A DNA stretch of 64,000 nucleotides from Erwinia sp. JUb26 (GCF_003751505.1 NZ_RJVB01000004.1:361007-425006); one strand, 5' to 3'; positions 16,478 to 25,516 are shown, counted from the stretch's first letter. The notes: generated by a model not told the origin, from the sequence alone. Translations and numbers: made by a program.

Positions 16478-17713
16478 TCACAGTGTGCGCAGGTAGGTGT
16501 CGTCCAGCTCGCCCGGAGTACGAACGCCCAGCAGCGCCAGATCGCGATCGATTTCATCGCGCAGGATGCCCATCGCATGCTCCACGCCTGCCTGGCCGGC
16601 AACCACCGTCGCGTAAAGGAACGGGCGACCGAGGAACACAAAGTCAGCACCCAGCGCCATTGCCTTCATTACGTCGGTACCGCGCCGGATGCCGCTGTCG
16701 ATAATCACCTTCATATCGCCTTTCGCCGCCGCAATCTCCGCCAGCGTAAACAGCGGCGGAATAGTGTGGTCCAGCTGGCGCCCGCCGTGGTTGGAAAGAA
16801 TCACCGCATCGGCGCCGAGATCGCGGGCGATAAACGCATCCTGCGGCGACATCAGCCCCTTAATCACCAGGTTACCGCGCCATTTTTTGCGGATGGCTTC
16901 GACGTTTTTCCAGCACAGTTTGTCGCGGGCGTTGGTGTTGCGCACCTTGCTGGACATCATCGGCGGGCCGCGTTCGGCATCGGTATTTTCAAAATGCGGC
17001 GCGCCGTGACGCAGGAAGGTCTGTGCCACGGTGCCCAGCAGCCAGCGCGGGTTCATCGCACTTTCAAAGGCCACCTTCGGCGTGATTTTGATCGGCATAC
17101 TGAAGCCGCTGCGAGTATTGTGTTCGCGGTTGCCGAGCATTGGCGTATCGCCGGTGACGACCAGCGTCTGATACCCGGCGGCCTCCACGCGGTCCACCAG
17201 CCGGTCAATGCGCGGCTGATCTCCCGCCAGATAGGCCTGGAACCAGGCATCCGGGTTGGCGGCGTGAACGTCTTCCAGCTTTACCAGTGAAGAGGCGCTG
17301 AGGATCATCGGCACGTTCATGCTGCGTGCGGCGCGGGCCAGGGCGATATCGGCCTGATAGGCCACGAAGGACGCGCCGCCCAGTGGTGCCACGCCGAACG
17401 GGTGCTGATAGCGGTGGCCAAACAGATTCACCGACTGATCGCGGCCGGAAACGTCGCGGAACATGCGGGGAATAAATTTATAGCGCTGATAGGCGTCGAA
17501 ATTTCCGGCAATGCCCTGGCCGGTTTCCACACCGCCGGCCACGTACTGATAAATCATATTCGGCAGACGTCGGCGTGCGTGGCGCTCAAAGTCATCCAGC
17601 GCCAGCAGATCGCGAAACTGGCGCGGCAGCTTTTTTGCCACGGGCGAGCTGACCGCCGCGCTTTCGGATGCCGCAGTGGTCGGTAAAGAAGAGGTGTTCG
17701 CAGGCGTTGTCAT
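16478..17713 (-). CDS. FMN-dependent alpha-hydroxy-acid oxidase/dehydrogenase (LldD family)
   Basis: A 411-residue TIM-barrel flavoprotein of the lactate/glycolate/mandelate oxidase family. The catalytic region 'ILSNHGGRQLD' (active-site His and substrate-binding Arg) and the FMN-phosphate site 'IIDSGIRRGTDVMKAMALGADFVFLGRPFLY' are intact. A Ser/Ala/Thr-rich extension of about 30 residues precedes the barrel. It oxidises a 2-hydroxy acid to a 2-oxo acid. It is divergent from the racemase-otnK operon, and the shared promoter region carries two LacI-type boxes and a CRP-like site, so it probably oxidises the tetronate before phosphorylation by OtnK, in place of the dehydrogenase LtnD that is absent here (inference). 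Confidence 0.85.
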   Translation of the reverse strand: MTTPANTSSLPTTAASESAAVSSPVAKKLPRQFRDLLALDDFERHARRRLPNMIYQYVAGGVETGQGIAGNFDAYQRYKFIPRMFRDVSGRDQSVNLFGHRYQHPFGVAPLGGASFVAYQADIALARAARSMNVPMILSASSLVKLEDVHAANPDAWFQAYLAGDQPRIDRLVDRVEAAGYQTLVVTGDTPMLGNREHNTRSGFSMPIKITPKVAFESAMNPRWLLGTVAQTFLRHGAPHFENTDAERGPPMMSSKVRNTNARDKLCWKNVEAIRKKWRGNLVIKGLMSPQDAFIARDLGADAVILSNHGGRQLDHTIPPLFTLAEIAAAKGDMKVIIDSGIRRGTDVMKAMALGADFVFLGRPFLYATVVAGQAGVEHAMGILRDEIDRDLALLGVRTPGELDDTYLRTL

Positions 17714-17792
17714 AGGGCGTTCTCACTGTCCATATTTAGCGTTGTTGCCGGCTCAGGCGGCAGAGCAACGTGGTGCGTTATGCGTTAATTTT

Positions 17793-17806
17793 TGTAAGCG
17801 CTTTCA
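17793..17806. promoter_or_regulatory. LacI-type operator box
   Basis: TGTAAGCGCTTTCA, matching the boxes at 14611-14656 and 17895-17908. It lies 80 bp upstream of the hydroxy-acid oxidase start. Confidence 0.78.
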
Positions 17807-17865
17807 ATTTTGATGTCTTGTTCATAAAATTTCAACACCGCACCGGTGATACCAACCTGTTTTTA

Positions 17866-17881
17866 TGTGATCGACATCACT
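17866..17881. promoter_or_regulatory. CRP-like site
   Basis: TGTGA-TCGACA-TCACT matches the CRP core (TGTGA-N6-TCACA) at nine of ten positions. It is located 61 bp upstream of the racemase start and between the two LacI-type boxes, an arrangement consistent with cAMP-CRP activation plus LacI-type repression. Confidence 0.65.
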
Positions 17882-17894
17882 TTACAGAAACAAT

Positions 17895-17908
17895 TGTAAG
17901 CCCTTACA
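17895..17908. promoter_or_regulatory. LacI-type operator box
   Basis: TGTAAG-CC-CTTACA, a perfect 6-bp inverted repeat that lies 34 bp upstream of the racemase-family gene and would overlap its core promoter. It is offset 102 bp from the box at 17793, close to ten helical turns, so looping between the two is possible. Confidence 0.78.
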
Positions 17909-17941
17909 TTATTAGCATGACCCGACCGACAGGAATCTGAC

Positions 17942-18610
17942 ATGACATCGCGAATTGTTTTACTGCATGCCACCCCGGTGGCCATGGAGCCGATCCACAC
18001 CGCCTTTGCCGAAATCTGGCCGCAGGCGGAAACCATCAACCTGCTGGATGACGGCCTGTCCATTGACCGCGCCCGCAGCGCGGAACTCACCGAAGCGATG
18101 ATCGCCCGCTTTGTTCGCCTGGGCGAGTACGCAGCAGATATGCAGGCTGACGGTATTCTGATCACCTGTTCGGCATTTGGCCCGGCGATTGACCGGCTGG
18201 CGGAAAAACTGGCCATTCCGGTTCTGCGGCCCAACGAGGCGATGTTCCGCCAGGCTATTGCTCAGGGTAGCCATATCGGCATGCTGGCCACCTTTGGCCC
18301 GGCGGTGGAAACCATGACCGCAGAATTTGACGAGTACGTAGCGCGCACCGGATCGAGCGCGCGGCTGACCACCGTGCTGGTACCGGAGGCTATTGACCTG
18401 CTGAAAAAAGGCGACGCGCAGAGCCACAATCGGCTGGTCGCAGAGCGGGCGGGTGAGCTGGCGCACTGCGATGTGATTATGCTGGCGCACTTTTCGACGT
18501 CACGCGCCGCCGCCGCCGTTCGCGGGAAGGTGACCATTCCGGTGCTAACCGCGCCACACGCCGCTGTCAGCCTGATGAAAACCAGCGTAACCGGCACAGA
18601 GAAGGAGTAA
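17942..18610 (+). CDS. Asp/Glu/hydantoin racemase-family protein
   Basis: A 222-residue protein of the aspartate/glutamate racemase superfamily. The two active-site cysteine positions of the family are only half kept: 'GILITCSAFGPAI' holds the first Cys (about residue 76), while the second-half counterpart reads 'VIMLAHFSTSRAA', with no Cys. This resembles decarboxylase or isomerase members that use one cysteine. It is the first gene of the operon with otnK; its stop is immediately followed by the otnK ATG. A role in isomerising an intermediate of tetronate breakdown is inferred; a racemase reaction should not be assumed. Confidence 0.8.
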   Translation: MTSRIVLLHATPVAMEPIHTAFAEIWPQAETINLLDDGLSIDRARSAELTEAMIARFVRLGEYAADMQADGILITCSAFGPAIDRLAEKLAIPVLRPNEAMFRQAIAQGSHIGMLATFGPAVETMTAEFDEYVARTGSSARLTTVLVPEAIDLLKKGDAQSHNRLVAERAGELAHCDVIMLAHFSTSRAAAAVRGKVTIPVLTAPHAAVSLMKTSVTGTEKE

Positions 18611-18613
18611 ATG

Positions 18614-19876
18614 ATGCTGATTGGAGTGATTGCCGATGATTTCACCGGCGCCAGTGATATTGCCGTCACGCTGTCAAAAGGGCTGGAAGGTGAGGGCGGG
18701 CTGCGTACTACCCAGTACCTCGGCGTGCCCTCCGGTGATGCGGATGCCACGGTCGAAGCGGGCGTTATCGCACTGAAAAGCCGCTCGCTGCCTGCGGATG
18801 AGGCGGTGGCCCAGTCGCTGGCTGCCTGCCGCTGGCTGCAGGAACAGGGTTGCCAGCAGATTATTTTTAAATACTGCTCCACCTTCGATTCCACCGATGA
18901 GGGCAATATCGGGCCGGTAACCGATGCCCTGGCGGCACACCTTGACGTGCAAAGCGTGGTGATGTGCCCGGCATTTCCGGCGATGGGGCGCACGCTGTAC
19001 CAGGGGCATCTGTTTGTCCATGATAAGCCGCTAAACGAATCCGGCATGCAGCACCATCCGCTGACGCCGATGACCGATGCCGATCTGCGCCGGGTGCTGG
19101 CGCGCCAGTCGAAAAACCGCGTGGGGCATATTGCGTGGCAAACGGTCAGCGCGGGCAGCCGGGCGGTGCAGGAAGCCCTGGCGGCGCAGGCAGAAGAGGG
19201 CAGGGTGCTGGTGATTGTCGACGCCATCAGCAATGAGGATCTCACCACTATCGGGCATGCCTGCCGGGGAGCGGCGCTGGTGACCGGCGGTTCGGGCATT
19301 GCGCGCGCGCTGCCGCACAACTTTATTGCCGAAGGGCGGGCGCAGGGGCAGCGTGCCGGTGTGCCGCAGGTGAGCGGGGCGGAAGCGATCCTCGTCGGCA
19401 GCTGTTCCGGGGCCACGCGCGGGCAGATCGCCGAGCATGAAAAGCAGCATCCGGTGCTGATGATTGAGGTGAAAGAGGTGCTGAGCGGCGCAACGGGACC
19501 GCAGCAGCTGGTGGACTTTATTCAGGCGCATCAGGGCCAGGCGCCGCTGGTTTATTCTTCCGGCGATCCGGAAGCGGTGCGCCAGCTGCAACAGGAATAC
19601 GGGCGTGAAAAAATCGCTGAAGCGCTGGATACGCTGTTTGGCCAAACGGCGCGGCAGCTGGTGGCCGAAGGCGTGCGGCGTCTGGTGGTGGGCGGCGGAG
19701 AAACGTCCGGGGCGGTGGTCAGCGCGCTGGATCTGGATGCCCTGACCATTGGCCAGGAGATCGATACCGGCGTTCCGGCGATGGTGTCCGGCGGCGAGCG
19801 GCCGATTGCGCTGGCCCTGAAATCAGGCAACTTTGGCGGGAAGGACTTTTTCGCCCGCGCGCTGAACATGCTGTGA
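18614..19876 (+). CDS. otnK: 3-oxo-tetronate kinase OtnK
   Basis: A 420-residue four-carbon acid-sugar kinase (DUF1537/SBD_N type). The N-terminal 'IGVIADDFTGASDIAVTL' is the substrate-binding motif of the family, and the C-terminal nucleotide-binding half contains 'RLVVGGGETSGAVVSAL'. OtnK phosphorylates 3-oxo-tetronate at O4; OtnC then decarboxylates the product to DHAP. AAGGAG lies 6 nt before the second of two adjacent ATGs, so I use 18614 rather than 18611. It is co-transcribed with the racemase-family gene. Denoted OtnK rather than DtnK because otnC is nearby and 'KYCSTFDSTDEGNIGPV' is the OtnK/YgbK form. Confidence 0.9.
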   Translation: MLIGVIADDFTGASDIAVTLSKGLEGEGGLRTTQYLGVPSGDADATVEAGVIALKSRSLPADEAVAQSLAACRWLQEQGCQQIIFKYCSTFDSTDEGNIGPVTDALAAHLDVQSVVMCPAFPAMGRTLYQGHLFVHDKPLNESGMQHHPLTPMTDADLRRVLARQSKNRVGHIAWQTVSAGSRAVQEALAAQAEEGRVLVIVDAISNEDLTTIGHACRGAALVTGGSGIARALPHNFIAEGRAQGQRAGVPQVSGAEAILVGSCSGATRGQIAEHEKQHPVLMIEVKEVLSGATGPQQLVDFIQAHQGQAPLVYSSGDPEAVRQLQQEYGREKIAEALDTLFGQTARQLVAEGVRRLVVGGGETSGAVVSALDLDALTIGQEIDTGVPAMVSGGERPIALALKSGNFGGKDFFARALNML

Positions 19877-19887
19877 TACGACAGAGG

Positions 19888-19911
19888 CGGAGCGGCCACA
19901 GGGGTGCTCCG
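19888..19911 (+). terminator. Possible terminator hairpin after otnK
   Basis: CGGAGC (19888-19893) pairs with GCTCCG (19906-19911), followed by a short TTT. The stem is short and the T-tract weak, so this is tentative. Confidence 0.35.
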
Positions 19912-20025
19912 TTTCTGGTATATGTCTTTTTGTTATTAAATATTTATTTTAATTATTTTTAGGAATTATCACCGACTGATAGCGTAAATTTTCTACTAAT
20001 AACATAATGAAAAGTGGGAAAATTT

Positions 20026-21009
20026 ATGGCTTTCAAAATCAGTCGCGTGGCTGCTGTATTACTTGCCCTGGGAACCGTCACCAATGTGGTCGCAGCCGAG
20101 CAGGCGCTCTCTCTGCAGGGCAAAACCATCGGTATCGCCGTGGTCGGCACGCAGCATTTCTGGGATCGCGAGGCCTATAAAGGGGCCACGGAAGAGGTCG
20201 AAAAGCTGGGTGGCAAAGTGGTCGGCGTTGACGGCGGCCGCGATAACCAGGTGCATGCGGATAATCACGACATCCTGCGCGCGCGCAAGGTGGATGCGGT
20301 GATCAGCATCCTCGGCGACAGCTCGGTTGAGCCAAAATTCAAGGCGCTGCGCGACGCCAGTATTCCGGTATTTACCGTCGATCACGTCTCGCCGTACTCG
20401 GTGAATAACACCACCTCGGATAACTACAGCCTCGGCAGCACCATTGGCCGTTATACGGCGGATGCGCTGGGCGGGAAAGGCACCGTGGCGGTGTTTAACG
20501 CCTTCTCTAACTCGCTGCGCATCTGTGGTATCCGCTACGATCAGTGGAAATACGTCCTGCAGGACTACCCGGGCATTAAAATCCTGCAACCGGAACTGGC
20601 CGAGCAGTTTGCCAACTCCCCGGAAGATGCGCGCAAGAAAACCCTCGAACTGCTGAGCCAGCATCCGAAAGGCACGCTGGATGCGATCCACGTCGCCTGC
20701 TGGGATCAGCCGGCCATCGGTATCGTGCAGGCGCTGGAAGAGACCGGCCGCGACAAAGACGTCAAAGTCACCGCGATTGATGCCGGTCCGGACACGCTGG
20801 AAATCATGGCCGAAAAAGACAGCCCGTTCGTGGCTAACGTTGCTCAGCAGCCGCGCCTGATCGGCACCACCTCCGCCGATAACGTCGCCCGCTACTTCGG
20901 CGGTGCGAAGCTGCTGCCGCAGACCTTTGTGCCGGTGCTGCCGGTGCAGGGACCGGAAGAGGCGAAGGCGGTGTACAAACAGCTGGGCTACGGCGATCTG
21001 AAGGAGTAA
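20026..21009 (+). CDS. Periplasmic sugar-binding protein (RbsB-like)
   Basis: A 327-residue type I solute-binding protein with a signal peptide (about residues 1-24, 'VTNVVAAEQ' cleavage region). 'VVGTQHFWDREAYKGATEEVEKLGGKV' and 'TAIDAGPDTLEIMAEK' are typical of RbsB/XylF-type sugar-binding proteins. I start it at the ATG at 20026, since the in-frame GTG at 20014 lacks a ribosome binding site. An AT-rich region of about 150 bp precedes it, with no LacI-type box, so it is probably not part of the otn regulon. Its sugar is unknown; the linked PfkB and FGGY kinases suggest a free monosaccharide or polyol. Confidence 0.88.
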   Translation: MAFKISRVAAVLLALGTVTNVVAAEQALSLQGKTIGIAVVGTQHFWDREAYKGATEEVEKLGGKVVGVDGGRDNQVHADNHDILRARKVDAVISILGDSSVEPKFKALRDASIPVFTVDHVSPYSVNNTTSDNYSLGSTIGRYTADALGGKGTVAVFNAFSNSLRICGIRYDQWKYVLQDYPGIKILQPELAEQFANSPEDARKKTLELLSQHPKGTLDAIHVACWDQPAIGIVQALEETGRDKDVKVTAIDAGPDTLEIMAEKDSPFVANVAQQPRLIGTTSADNVARYFGGAKLLPQTFVPVLPVQGPEEAKAVYKQLGYGDLKE

Positions 21010-21016
21010 TCGCAGC

Positions 21017-22558
21017 GTGACTCAGTCTCTGCACAGGGCCGCCCCGGGCGGCCTGTTTATGCAGCATATCCGCAAAACCTTTGCCGGTGTGACTGCCCTC
21101 GACGGGGTTGAACTGAGCGTTCGCCCCGGTGAAATTCATGGCCTGATCGGTGAGAACGGCGCGGGAAAATCCACGCTGATTAAAATTCTTGCGGGCGTGT
21201 ATGCGCCCGACAGCGGCGAAATCAGCGTCGGGGGACGGAGGCTGGCCAGCGTCACCCCGGCGGCGGTGCAGCGCGAAGGCATCCGCTTTATCCATCAGGA
21301 GCTGCATCTGATCCCCCACTTCACCGTGGCGGAGTCGGTATTTATCGGCCAGGAACGCTGCCATCGCCTGGGGCGGCTCGATCGTCGGGCGATGCGCTCC
21401 GACAGCGAAAAATTCTTTCGCGAGGTGCTGAATATTCAGCTGGACGGCAACCGCCTGATCCGCGACCTGTCGCAGGCCGAACTCAAGCTGGTGCAGATTG
21501 CCCGCGCGCTGATCGACGGCGAAGCCCGGCTGGTGGTGTTCGACGAACCGACCGCGCCGCTGGAGGCCCGGGAAGCGGCGCTGCTGTTTGAGGCCATCAG
21601 GGCTTTGAAAGCGCGCGGTATCGCGATTATCTACGTTTCCCACTACCTGAATGAAATCACCCGGATTTGTGACCGCGTGACGGTGCTGCGCAACGGGAAA
21701 CAGGTTGCCACGCTGGACGAGGTCAATACGGACGACATCGATCGCCTGATTGAGCTAATGGTGGGCCGCGAGCTGACCACGCTGTTTGCGCCACCGGCGG
21801 AAAAACCGCCGTCGACCACGCCGTGGCTGACGCTGGACAACCTCGGCAGCGATGCGTTTCGCCACATTAATTTCCAGCTGGCACCGGGTGAGATTGTCGG
21901 CATCGCCGGACTGTCCGGCTCCGGGCGCGAGCAGCTGATCGATGCGCTGTACGGCCTGTATCCGCTGCGCCAGGGCACGCTGCGTATTGCCGGTAAGGCG
22001 GTGCGGCTGCGCTCGCCGGTACAGGCGATTGCCGAGGGCATTGCACTGGTACCGCGCGATCGCCGGCACCACGGGCTGATCCAGCCGCTGTCGGTGGCCG
22101 ACAACATTAACATTGCCTCGCCGGGCAGCCTGTCGCGTTTTGGCTGGGAGCTGAAAGAGAAGGCGCGGCAGAATGCGCTGGCGCTGGCGGAAAAGTTGGA
22201 TATTCGGCCGCGCAACGTGCGCCAGGCGGTGCGCTACCTCAGCGGCGGCAACCAACAGAAAGTGATTCTGGCCCGCTGGCTGAACAGCCACAGTCAGCTG
22301 TTTATCCTTGACGAACCGACGCTCGGTGTTGACGTCGGGGCGCGTGCCGAAATCTACCACCTAACCCGCCAGCTGGCCGACAAAGGGCGCTGCGTGCTGG
22401 TGTCCTCCAGCGATGCCAGCGAGCTGATTGGCCTCTGCGATCGCCTGCTGGTGATGCGCCGTGGCGAAATCGTGGCCGAAGTGCCGACCCATAATCTGAC
22501 CCAGGACGGGCTGCTGGCGCTGACCAGCGGCGGCAGTGAACAGGAAACCCCGCAATGA
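21017..22558 (+). CDS. Sugar ABC importer ATPase, tandem domains (RbsA-like)
   Basis: A 513-residue duplicated ATPase. The first domain has Walker A 'GENGAGKST' and Walker B 'LVVFDEPTAPLE', but its signature reads 'LSQAELKLVQIARAL'. The second has a degenerate Walker A 'GLSGSGREQ', signature 'LSGGNQQKVILARWL' and Walker B 'LFILDEPTLGVD', as usual in RbsA/MglA, where only one site hydrolyses efficiently. The start is a GTG with AAGGAG 9 nt upstream, 7 bp after the binding-protein gene. The permease gene overlaps its end by 4 bp. Confidence 0.92.
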   Translation: MTQSLHRAAPGGLFMQHIRKTFAGVTALDGVELSVRPGEIHGLIGENGAGKSTLIKILAGVYAPDSGEISVGGRRLASVTPAAVQREGIRFIHQELHLIPHFTVAESVFIGQERCHRLGRLDRRAMRSDSEKFFREVLNIQLDGNRLIRDLSQAELKLVQIARALIDGEARLVVFDEPTAPLEAREAALLFEAIRALKARGIAIIYVSHYLNEITRICDRVTVLRNGKQVATLDEVNTDDIDRLIELMVGRELTTLFAPPAEKPPSTTPWLTLDNLGSDAFRHINFQLAPGEIVGIAGLSGSGREQLIDALYGLYPLRQGTLRIAGKAVRLRSPVQAIAEGIALVPRDRRHHGLIQPLSVADNINIASPGSLSRFGWELKEKARQNALALAEKLDIRPRNVRQAVRYLSGGNQQKVILARWLNSHSQLFILDEPTLGVDVGARAEIYHLTRQLADKGRCVLVSSSDASELIGLCDRLLVMRRGEIVAEVPTHNLTQDGLLALTSGGSEQETPQ

Positions 22559-23538
22559 GCGATCTCTCTCAGCCAGGCCTGCGGCGTAGGCTGGCTTTCC
22601 CCGTCGATAAAATTCCGCTGCTGCTGTTTGCCGCGCTGCTGGTGTTCTTCTGCTTCCAGGCGCCGTGGTTTCTCAGCTGGCAGAACGTCACGGTCATCCT
22701 GAAACAGACCGCCCCGCTGGCCATTCTCTGCTTCGGCCTGGCCTGCGTGATCATCGGCGGCGGTGATGATGTTGTGTCCGGCGGTATCGATCTGTCGCTG
22801 CCGGCCATTTCGGTGCTGGCCGTCGCCATCATCAGTATCGGCGTACAGATCGAGGCGAATATCTTCCTGCTGGCGCTGCTTGCGGTCGCCGCCGCGCTGC
22901 TGGCCGGGCTGGTGAACGCGCTGATGGTGGTGCGGGTTGGCTTACCGCCGCTGCTGGCCACGCTGGCCAGTTCGGTGGCGATTGTCGGCCTGACCAACTA
23001 CCTGACGCGCCAGCGCCGCATCAGCATTGACGCGCCGTGGCTGGTGGCCTTCCGCGACGGAACCCTGCTGGGGATCCCGTGGGCGGTGTGGTTTATGCTG
23101 GCGGTGTTTGTCGTCTACCAGTTTGTGGTGCATCACAGCCGCTGGGGGCAGCATTTGCAGGCCAGCGGCGGCAGCCGGGAAGCCGCCGAACTGGCCGGGC
23201 TGCCGGTGAATGCGCTGGTGCTGCGTTCCTATCTGCTGGCGGCCGCCGCCGCCGCGCTGGCCGCCTTAACGCTGCTGGCACGCGGTTCCGGCAGTTCGCC
23301 TGGTGCCGAGGAGCCGCTGCTGCTGGAAATGGTGCTGGCAACCTTTATCGGCACCGCGTTTTCCCGCCGCCGGGTGGTCACGGTCTGGGGCGCGCTGCTG
23401 GGGGCGCTGCTGGTCAACGCGCTGTCCAACGGGCTGGCGCTGATGCGGGTGGATATCTTCTGGGTGGGAACGGTGAAGGGCGTGCTGATCCTGCTGGTCC
23501 TGGCCGCCGCGGCCGTGCAGCGTCGGGGGCAGTCATGA
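22555..23538 (+). CDS. Sugar ABC importer permease 1 (RbsC-like)
   Basis: A 327-residue inner-membrane protein of the RbsC/XylH family with about eight to ten hydrophobic helices. 'GGGDDVVSGGIDLSLPAISVLA' is a variant of the family's 'GGIDLSVG' motif, carrying an extra acidic GGDD stretch, and 'MVLATFIGTAFSRRRVVTVWGALLGALLVN' replaces the usual 'GGTSLxGG'. It overlaps the second permease by 4 bp, so the importer should use a heterodimeric channel, unlike ribose transport, where one permease is duplicated. Confidence 0.88.
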   Translation: MSDLSQPGLRRRLAFPVDKIPLLLFAALLVFFCFQAPWFLSWQNVTVILKQTAPLAILCFGLACVIIGGGDDVVSGGIDLSLPAISVLAVAIISIGVQIEANIFLLALLAVAAALLAGLVNALMVVRVGLPPLLATLASSVAIVGLTNYLTRQRRISIDAPWLVAFRDGTLLGIPWAVWFMLAVFVVYQFVVHHSRWGQHLQASGGSREAAELAGLPVNALVLRSYLLAAAAAALAALTLLARGSGSSPGAEEPLLLEMVLATFIGTAFSRRRVVTVWGALLGALLVNALSNGLALMRVDIFWVGTVKGVLILLVLAAAAVQRRGQS

Positions 23539-24566
23539 GTAAATCAACATCCATCCGGGCCGCGGATGCGCGCGGCGCGTCCCTGAGCGTCAGCCTGCTC
23601 TCGCTGCTGGCCCGCTACGGATTCCAGCTGATCCTGCTGCTGTTTATCCTGTTTTTCGCCCTCAACAGCCCGGTGTTTTTAACGGCGGATAACCTTGCCA
23701 ACGTTCTGCAGGGGAATGCCATTCTGCTGATTGTGGCACTGGCGATGACGCTGGTGGTCATTGCGGGCGGTATCGATCTGTCGGTGGGCGTGGCGCTGGA
23801 TTTTGGTGCCGCCTTTGCGCTGGTGGCGCTGAAAACCTGGCACTGGCCGTGGCAGGGCGCGGTGCTGGCCGCGCTGGCCGGGGGGGCGCTGGTCGGTCTG
23901 GTGAACGCCATTCTGATCCTCGGCTTCCGGGTGAAGCCGTTTCTGGCCACGCTCGGCACCTGGTTTATCGGCAGCAGCCTTGAGCGAGTGCTGACCGACG
24001 GCGGTGGCCCGATTGCCTATCGCCGGATGGCCGCCGAATATCATCAGATCGCGGTAGGGTCGCTGTGGGGTATCGCCATTCCGGTGGTGATTGCCGTGGC
24101 GCTGATGCTGATCTGCTACCTGCTGCTGGAACGTACGCTGTTCGGCAAGCGCATCCACGCCGTGGGCCTCAACCCGGTCGCCTCGCTGAATGCCGGGGTG
24201 AACGTGAAGCGCAATCTGCTGTGGGTGCTGATCGCCAGTTCGGTGCTGTGCGCCATCGGTGGGATTATCCTTTCCGCGAACCTGCGGCAGTTCAGCCCGC
24301 TGGCCGGGCAGTCCTATCTGCTGGATGCCATTGCGGCGGTGTTTATCGGCACCGCTTTCCATCCACAGGGCAGGCCGAACGTGCCGGGTACGCTGGCTGG
24401 CGTACTGTTCCTTGGACTGGTGGCCAACGGCCTGAACCTGATGGGGCTGGATTTTATTCTGAAAGACGCGCTGAACGGTCTGGTGCTGCTGGTGGCACTG
24501 GTGCTCTCCTTCTGGCAGGGCAGGCTGCGACAGGCGCTTCAGTGGCAGAAAAAGGAGGCTGCATGA
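23535..24566 (+). CDS. Sugar ABC importer permease 2 (RbsC-like)
   Basis: A 343-residue RbsC-like permease. 'VVIAGGIDLSVGVALDFGAAFA' and 'FLATLGTWFIGSSLERVLTDGGG' are family motifs, and 'LDAIAAVFIGTAFHPQGRPNVPGTLAGVLFLGL' is the conserved C-terminal segment. The true start is the ATG at 23535, overlapping the previous stop (ATGA); the open frame upstream is only the out-of-frame shadow of permease 1. It also overlaps the kinase gene by 4 bp, so at least 21017-25516 is translationally coupled. Confidence 0.88.
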   Translation: MSKSTSIRAADARGASLSVSLLSLLARYGFQLILLLFILFFALNSPVFLTADNLANVLQGNAILLIVALAMTLVVIAGGIDLSVGVALDFGAAFALVALKTWHWPWQGAVLAALAGGALVGLVNAILILGFRVKPFLATLGTWFIGSSLERVLTDGGGPIAYRRMAAEYHQIAVGSLWGIAIPVVIAVALMLICYLLLERTLFGKRIHAVGLNPVASLNAGVNVKRNLLWVLIASSVLCAIGGIILSANLRQFSPLAGQSYLLDAIAAVFIGTAFHPQGRPNVPGTLAGVLFLGLVANGLNLMGLDFILKDALNGLVLLVALVLSFWQGRLRQALQWQKKEAA

Positions 24567-25516
24567 GCCAGTTTGACGCGGTGTTTGTTGGATTGACCAC
24601 GCTGGATATCGCCGGGCGACCCATTCGCGGGATCCCACCCGGGGGTGACGTAGCGTTCATTGACCAGATCCGCCTCAGCCCGGCGGGCACCGCCTGCGGT
24701 GCGGTAATGAACGCCGCGAAGCTGGGCATTCATACCGCCGTAGCGGCCTGCCTCGGCGATGATGAAAAAGGGGATTTTATCGCCGGCGTCTGGCGGCGGC
24801 TGGGTATTGACGGTTCGCTGATCCAGCGCACGCAGGCCAGCGAAACCTCGGCGACGATTCTGGCAATCCGCCCCAACGGCGAGCGCCCGGCGCTGCACTG
24901 CCGCGGCGCGTCGGACCATTTGTATATCGACGATGCGGAATTCCCCCGGGTGTGCAATGCGCGTTTCCTGCATCTCGGTGGCAGCGGCCTGCTGGCGGCG
25001 ATGGACAACGGTCAGAGCGCGAAACTTCTGGCCTGGGCGCATCAGCACGGGGTGACGACCAGCTTCGATCTGATTGCGCCGAATGAAAACACGCTGGATC
25101 TGCTCACGCCGATGTTGCCGCATATCGACTACTTTATGCCGTCGATGGAGGAGGCCGCGCAGATCTCCGGGCAGCAGGAGCCGGGGGACATCGCCCGCTT
25201 TTTCCTCGATCGTGGCGTTGGCACCTGTATTTTTAAGGACGGCGCGCGGGGATCGTGGGTATTTGGCCGGGAAGGCCAGCTGCGCATCCCGGCCTGGCAG
25301 GTGACGGTGGTGGACACCACCGGCTGCGGCGACAGCTACTGCGGCGGGTTTATTGCCGGGCTGGCGAAGGGGCTGGATGTTGAACAGGCCTGCCGCGTCG
25401 GCAGCGCGGTGGCCTCGCTGGTGGCCAGCGGGCTGGGTTCGGATGCGGGCGTGGTGGACTGGGACACCACCCGGGCCTTTATGGCCACCACGCCCACGCT
25501 GCCGCTGTCAGGCTGA
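24563..25516 (+). CDS. PfkB-family carbohydrate kinase
   Basis: A 317-residue ribokinase-like sugar kinase. The N-terminal 'FVGLTTLDIAGRPI' and 'LSPAGTACGAVMNAAKLG' (PfkB signature 1 region) lead to the C-terminal signature 'VDTTGCGDSYCGGF', in which the catalytic Asp is kept and the usual Ala of TGAGD is Cys. GGAGG lies 6 nt before the ATG at 24563. As the last gene of the sugar ABC operon it probably phosphorylates the imported sugar. Its 3' end overlaps the convergent dehydrogenase gene by 9 bp. Confidence 0.88.
   Translation: MSQFDAVFVGLTTLDIAGRPIRGIPPGGDVAFIDQIRLSPAGTACGAVMNAAKLGIHTAVAACLGDDEKGDFIAGVWRRLGIDGSLIQRTQASETSATILAIRPNGERPALHCRGASDHLYIDDAEFPRVCNARFLHLGGSGLLAAMDNGQSAKLLAWAHQHGVTTSFDLIAPNENTLDLLTPMLPHIDYFMPSMEEAAQISGQQEPGDIARFFLDRGVGTCIFKDGARGSWVFGREGQLRIPAWQVTVVDTTGCGDSYCGGFIAGLAKGLDVEQACRVGSAVASLVASGLGSDAGVVDWDTTRAFMATTPTLPLSG

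Noticed and set aside
17942-18610. Calling this gene a glutamate or aspartate racemase
   Set aside because: Only one of the two catalytic cysteines is visible and the operon context is sugar-acid catabolism, so a specific racemase name is not supported.
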